Below the pieces are notes generated by a model that had not been told where the DNA came from, ran no database searches, and worked only from the letters and a program-made list of their open reading frames with translations. Shown one piece after another: positions 6,501-8,710 of a stretch of DNA of 8,710 bases (position 1 is the first letter of the stretch; every line of letters starts with the position of its first letter). The stretch is from the NCBI GenBank assembly GCA_030834835.1, contig JAUQXD010000073.1, positions 1-8,710 of the forward strand, read 5' to 3'. Origin of the DNA: Thermoflexales bacterium. GTDB lineage: Bacteria; Chloroflexota; Anaerolineae; Fen-1058. The translations under genes and the position numbers were made by a program.

Positions 6501-8219
6501 GAAGTGGCCCGGGCGGGTGCGTCAACGCTCGATCTGAATCAGGTGTTCGACCGGATGTTGGATGCGATCCGGCATATGCTGCGCTTCGACGCCTTTGAGT
6601 TCATTTTGTATGACGCGGCCACCGGCCTGCTGCGCACGCAGGCCGCGTATGGCTTTGAGCCGGGTTCCGTACACGACGACCTGAAGATGGGCGAGGGCGT
6701 GGTCGGGTGGGTGGCGCAGGCGCGCCAGTCGCTCTTGATCGGCGATGTCGCGCAAGACAGCCGCTATCTGGCCGGGCCGTCCAACACGCGATCCGAGCTC
6801 GCTGTGCCATTGATCGCGGGCGAGCGCTTTGTCGGCGTGATGAACGTGGAAAGCCCGCAGTTGGACGCGTTTACGCCCGACGACGAACAGCTGTTGACGG
6901 CGCTTGCCAGCCAGTTGGCCGTCATCATCGTCAATGCGCGGCTCTATGAGGAAACGCAGCAGCGCCTGGCGGAAGTGTCCACGTTGTATTCATTTGCGGA
7001 GAAGCTGTCCAGCAGCCTGGACCTGCCGGAATTGCTGGATCTGATTGTGACCACCCTGCGGCGCGTGCTGAACTGCCGCGGCGTCAGCATCTCGCTGCTC
7101 ATGCCGGAAACGCAAACGCTGGAAATTCGCGCGGCCGCCGGCCTGCAGGACAAGTGGCGGCAGTCGGCCAAGTTGAAAGTCGGCGAAGGGATCAGCGGCC
7201 GGGTGGCCGCCACCGCCACGCCGCTGTACGTGCCGGACGCGCGCAGCCTGCCCGATTTCATTTTCTTTGATCCGGTGGTGCGCTCGTTGCTGGTCGTGCC
7301 GTTGATGGTGAAGGATCGCGTCATCGGCACCCTGGCGATCGATCAGGCGGTGCCCGACGCCTTTGAGAAGGACGACGAGCGCCTGCTGGTGATCGCAGCG
7401 GCGCAGGCCGCCGTGGCCATTGAAAACGCACAGCTCTACGCGGCGTTGAAGGAACGCGCCGATAAGCTGGAAAAAGCCTACAAAGAACTGCAAGAACTGG
7501 ACAAACTCAAGGATGAGCTGGTGCAGAACGTGTCGCATGAGCTGCGCACGCCGTTAACGTTTATCAAGGGCTACGTGGAACTGATGCTCGAGCAGGATAT
7601 GGGGCCGCTCAACGAAGTGCAGCGCGAGAGCCTGTCGATTGTGGCTGAAAAGACCAATGCGTTGACGCGGCTGGTCAGCGATATTATTTTCCTGCAGCAG
7701 ATCGAGCGCGAGTCGCTGGACCTGGCCCTGCATAGCCTGCGCGACGTGGCCAACATGGCGCTGCACTCGTGCGAAGTGACCGCCGCCAACGCCGGCATCG
7801 CGCTGCGGCTCGACGCGCCGGCCGTGGTGGCCCCGATCGCGATCGATCGCGATCGCATCAATCAGGTGTTTGACAACCTGCTGGGGAACGCCATCAAGTT
7901 TAGCCCGCGGGGCGGCACCATCACGATCGGGGTGGAGGATATCGGCGATTATCTGCGGTTGAGTGTGGCTGATACGGGCGTGGGCATCCCGTCGGACAAG
8001 CTCAAGCGGGTCTTCGAACGCTTTTATCAGGTAGATGGTTCGGCCACACGCCGGTTTGGCGGGGCGGGCCTGGGCCTGGCAATTGCCCGGCGGATTGTAG
8101 AGTCGCACGGCGGCGAAATCTGGGTGGAGAGCGAAATGGGTCACGGCAGCCGCTTTGTCTTTACGCTGCCCAAGACGCTGGCGCCAACGCCGGCGGCAGA
8201 CAGGCCGGGCCTACCATGA
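3504..8219 (+). CDS. Soluble multi-sensor histidine kinase, PAS-(GAF)x7-HisKA-HATPase
   Basis: This 1,571-aa sensor kinase should autophosphorylate a histidine and pass the phosphate to a response regulator. Domains in order: a Pro/Ala-rich disordered start (1-27); a PAS-like domain (about 28-147); seven GAF domains ending in NAxLY motifs at 313, 481, 650, 817, 981, 1144 and 1308; a coiled coil (about 1313-1344); HisKA with His1345 in SHELRTPLT; and HATPase with N-box Asn1462, G1 box DTGVGIP (1490-1496), F box from Phe1504 and G2 box GGAGLGL (1519-1525). The catalytic set is complete. Glu1346 and Thr1349 fit the ExxT motif of kinases that are also phosphatases. No transmembrane segment, signal peptide or receiver domain is seen. 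I found no phytochrome-type chromophore Cys motif and no complete NKFDE cyclic-nucleotide motif, so ligands are unknown. The N-terminus is fixed by the ATGA overlap and AAGGAA site. No response regulator is adjacent. Confidence 0.96.
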   Translation: MTDSRPASKRVPPSPATKAPRTPAPPLDLDALLFAHAGPALVLDRSGCILKANLPAIQLLSGSTDTELAHRDFNAFLEPYSQTRWQDLLNRLVGDHVEVIGTLDLIDPAETDNHQLDACRVEFAGRPIIRSRRVVAVQAVLRVVQPREPHPVEQRQQRLAEALRQVALVLNSTLDLATVLELIVGQVKSVVPYDSVSVLLNEAGRYDLVVAHGYPVDKDHLREVDHRSLPTTQQLLAQRTPIVIADTQRDPRWRSLQVPDPIRSWLGVPLLNKAKDQVLGILGIDHHRPDAYTDEDARAAFIFADQAAVAIENARLYAESQRRADHMAILNSVSATVSQSLDLEATLWAALDKALEVVGVEAGAISLVDEDAQELVIRVHRGWRQNDLANNLRVKLGEGLSGQAVLSGEVVVTGSLDNEPRLAVPEVRDEGIQSQALAPMRARGRVVGVLGVMSYRPHTFASQSIEVMKSIADQIGLAIDNAQLYARETRRAAQLALINEVARDVLATLDLSDRFDRATQAICQRFGYRMVGLFLSTPDGQWVVLESGAGGLAEMMGPHYRQRVGQGIIGRVAAAGEVILSNDVRSDPRYFPPVEPERDFTRSELAVPLLHAGRVIGVLDVQHTQVYAFSTDDVRAMQVLADQLVVARVNAELYAEAQQRVAELTALQDVSLRIAASLDTPAILDIIAQNTLALTHADEVHIFTYDAATDQLMFGAALWKDGSREPVMPVLHEDDLTWQVVRSRQPVIINDADEHPLFAVDHARDRGLNSIAGFPLKRADAILGVFTVAFRQPHRFDANETRLLMLLADQTAIAMGNARLYEETRRRLDESSLLYEMSLAGTSSLDFAEVSKRTVEALQRSMGFEYIALFLVNDDHETVELYATSGRVAEGERNARIKIGHGIVGSAVASGVLLNIADVLQDSRHLPGISNTRSEMCVPLRVGERVIGAIDLQSPRVGAFSANDELLVATVAGQWAVILDNAQLYAAKRRRLDEITVLFEVARAGASTLDLNQVFDRMLDAIRHMLRFDAFEFILYDAATGLLRTQAAYGFEPGSVHDDLKMGEGVVGWVAQARQSLLIGDVAQDSRYLAGPSNTRSELAVPLIAGERFVGVMNVESPQLDAFTPDDEQLLTALASQLAVIIVNARLYEETQQRLAEVSTLYSFAEKLSSSLDLPELLDLIVTTLRRVLNCRGVSISLLMPETQTLEIRAAAGLQDKWRQSAKLKVGEGISGRVAATATPLYVPDARSLPDFIFFDPVVRSLLVVPLMVKDRVIGTLAIDQAVPDAFEKDDERLLVIAAAQAAVAIENAQLYAALKERADKLEKAYKELQELDKLKDELVQNVSHELRTPLTFIKGYVELMLEQDMGPLNEVQRESLSIVAEKTNALTRLVSDIIFLQQIERESLDLALHSLRDVANMALHSCEVTAANAGIALRLDAPAVVAPIAIDRDRINQVFDNLLGNAIKFSPRGGTITIGVEDIGDYLRLSVADTGVGIPSDKLKRVFERFYQVDGSATRRFGGAGLGLAIARRIVESHGGEIWVESEMGHGSRFVFTLPKTLAPTPAADRPGLP
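3966..7439 (+). repeat. Seven-fold GAF plus signalling-helix coding repeat
   Basis: This is an in-frame protein-level repeat inside the kinase gene, kinase residues about 155-1312, with a period of 163-169 residues (about 490-507 bp). Each unit has a charged helix, an [ST]LD landmark (173, 340, 508, 677, 844, 1008, 1171), the GAF core and a closing NAxLY. From the N of each NAxLY to the next [ST]LD is exactly 27 residues in all six linkers, while the cores span 136-142. Units 3, 5 and 6 share a TRSE-[LM]-x-VPL core, with 5 and 6 most alike (both have DSR-x-L-x-G-x-SNTRSE); units 1 and 7 share RS-x-L-x-VPL; units 2 and 4 diverge. At DNA level the copies are diverged, so the duplication is old. 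Confidence 0.9.
7834..7855. repeat. 22-nt perfect GATC-rich palindrome inside the kinase gene
   Basis: Bases 7834-7855 form a perfect 22-nt palindrome made of overlapping CGATCG units, centred between 7844 and 7845, with a GCGATCGC octamer at 7849-7856. It encodes part of an unremarkable PIAIDRDRI stretch of the ATPase domain. It may simply reflect the general abundance of GATC in this DNA. Confidence 0.7.
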
Positions 8220-8710
8220 ACCCTGCACTCCGCTCTCAGACCGGACCGCTGCGCATGGCCGAGATGCGGCGCGTGCTGCACGCGCTGCCCAAGATCGATC
8301 TGCACCGGCATCTGGAAGGGTCGCTGCGGCTGGAAACGCTGGCGGAAATTGCGCGCGAGCACGGCATCGATCTGCCCAGTTACGACATCGATCGGCTGCG
8401 CCCGTACGTTCAGATCACGGACGATCCCCCCGATTTTCAGCGCTTTCTGGAAAAGTTCCAACTGTTGCGGCGATTCTATACCACTCGCGAAGCGGTGGAG
8501 CGGGTGGCGTATGAGGCCGTCATCGACGCCGCGTTTGATAATGTGCGCTATCTGGAACTGCGGTTCAATCCGGCGGCGCTGGCTCACGCGCAGGGTTTTT
8601 CGTTCTATGAGGTGACCGAATGGGTGACCGAATCGGTGGCGCGCGCCCAGGTTGACGCGGGCATGACGGTCCGGTTGTTGTGCACGATCGTGCGGCATGA
8701 GACGCTGGCC
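8216..8710 (+). CDS. Adenosine deaminase family metallohydrolase (N-terminal part, 3' end outside window)
   Basis: The reading frame stays open from 8216 to the window edge (165 codons). The product starts a zinc-dependent amidohydrolase of the adenosine/AMP/adenine deaminase family, which hydrolyses the 6-amino group of purines in the cytoplasm (purine salvage). The diagnostic motif is LPKIDLHRHLEGSL at 24-37: His30 and His32 are the HxH metal ligands of strand 1. Further matches to the family are the FLEKF segment and NVRYLELRFNPA at about 113-124. The later His, Glu and Asp active-site residues are outside the window, so the exact substrate (adenosine, adenine or a futalosine-type nucleoside) cannot be decided. 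The ATG at 8216 overlaps the kinase stop as ATGA; Met14 or Met17 are possible alternative starts because family proteins usually begin close to the HxH motif. There is no clear ribosome-binding site, so coupling to the kinase gene is likely. Confidence 0.88.
   Translation, partial: MNPALRSQTGPLRMAEMRRVLHALPKIDLHRHLEGSLRLETLAEIAREHGIDLPSYDIDRLRPYVQITDDPPDFQRFLEKFQLLRRFYTTREAVERVAYEAVIDAAFDNVRYLELRFNPAALAHAQGFSFYEVTEWVTESVARAQVDAGMTVRLLCTIVRHETLA

Noticed and set aside
4011..7439. Phytochrome-like or cGMP-binding identity for the GAF domains
   Set aside because: No chromophore-attachment Cys-His motif is seen. Only the F-x3-DE half of NKFDE appears (GAF5, 6, 7), without the NK at the expected place; the NK in GAF1 is at a different position.
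3966..7439. Assembly artefact or recent DNA tandem duplication causing the GAF array
   Set aside because: The units are clearly diverged at nucleotide level and keep the reading frame throughout, so the array is an old, maintained protein architecture.

Overview
The window is a bacterial chromosomal segment, roughly 60% GC by eye, with every gene on the + strand and almost no non-coding DNA. The long cytoplasmic histidine kinase with stacked GAF domains, the single-domain KaiC/RadA-like ATPase and the gene style would suit Chloroflexota. That phylum assignment is an impression from gene families, not a phylogenetic result. There are no tRNA or rRNA genes, CRISPR arrays, transposases or other mobile elements, and no intrinsic terminator is visible.

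Layout: (1) 1-1614, the C-terminal part of SecA, cut by the left edge. (2) 1611-2054, a 147-aa winged-helix protein whose ATG overlaps the secA stop (ATGA). (3) 2055-2099, the only real intergenic gap (45 nt), containing a perfect-arm hairpin just upstream of a Shine-Dalgarno. (4) 2100-2870, a one-domain KaiC-like ATPase. (5) 2876-3172 and 3175-3507, two small three-helix membrane proteins with the same layout and a shared loop motif, so probably paralogous partners. (6) 3504-8219, a 1,571-aa soluble PAS-(GAF)x7-HisKA-HATPase histidine kinase whose ATG overlaps the preceding stop. (7) 8216-8710, the N-terminal part of an adenosine-deaminase-family hydrolase, again with an ATGA overlap, cut by the right edge. 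No stretch over 300 bases lacks a gene.

The overlaps and tiny gaps imply co-transcription, and probably translational coupling, through the whole window. The middle block reads as one signalling module: a putative DNA-binding protein, a KaiC-like ATPase, a membrane protein pair and a soluble multi-sensor kinase. My hypothesis is that the two membrane proteins supply the membrane-embedded part of a sensor whose cytoplasmic kinase has no membrane segment, and that the KaiC-like ATPase modulates the kinase or the winged-helix protein. No response regulator, KaiA or KaiB is present, so the output partner is elsewhere. The clearest structural signal is in the kinase: all six linkers between its seven GAF domains have exactly the same length (27 residues between fixed landmarks), whereas the GAF cores vary.
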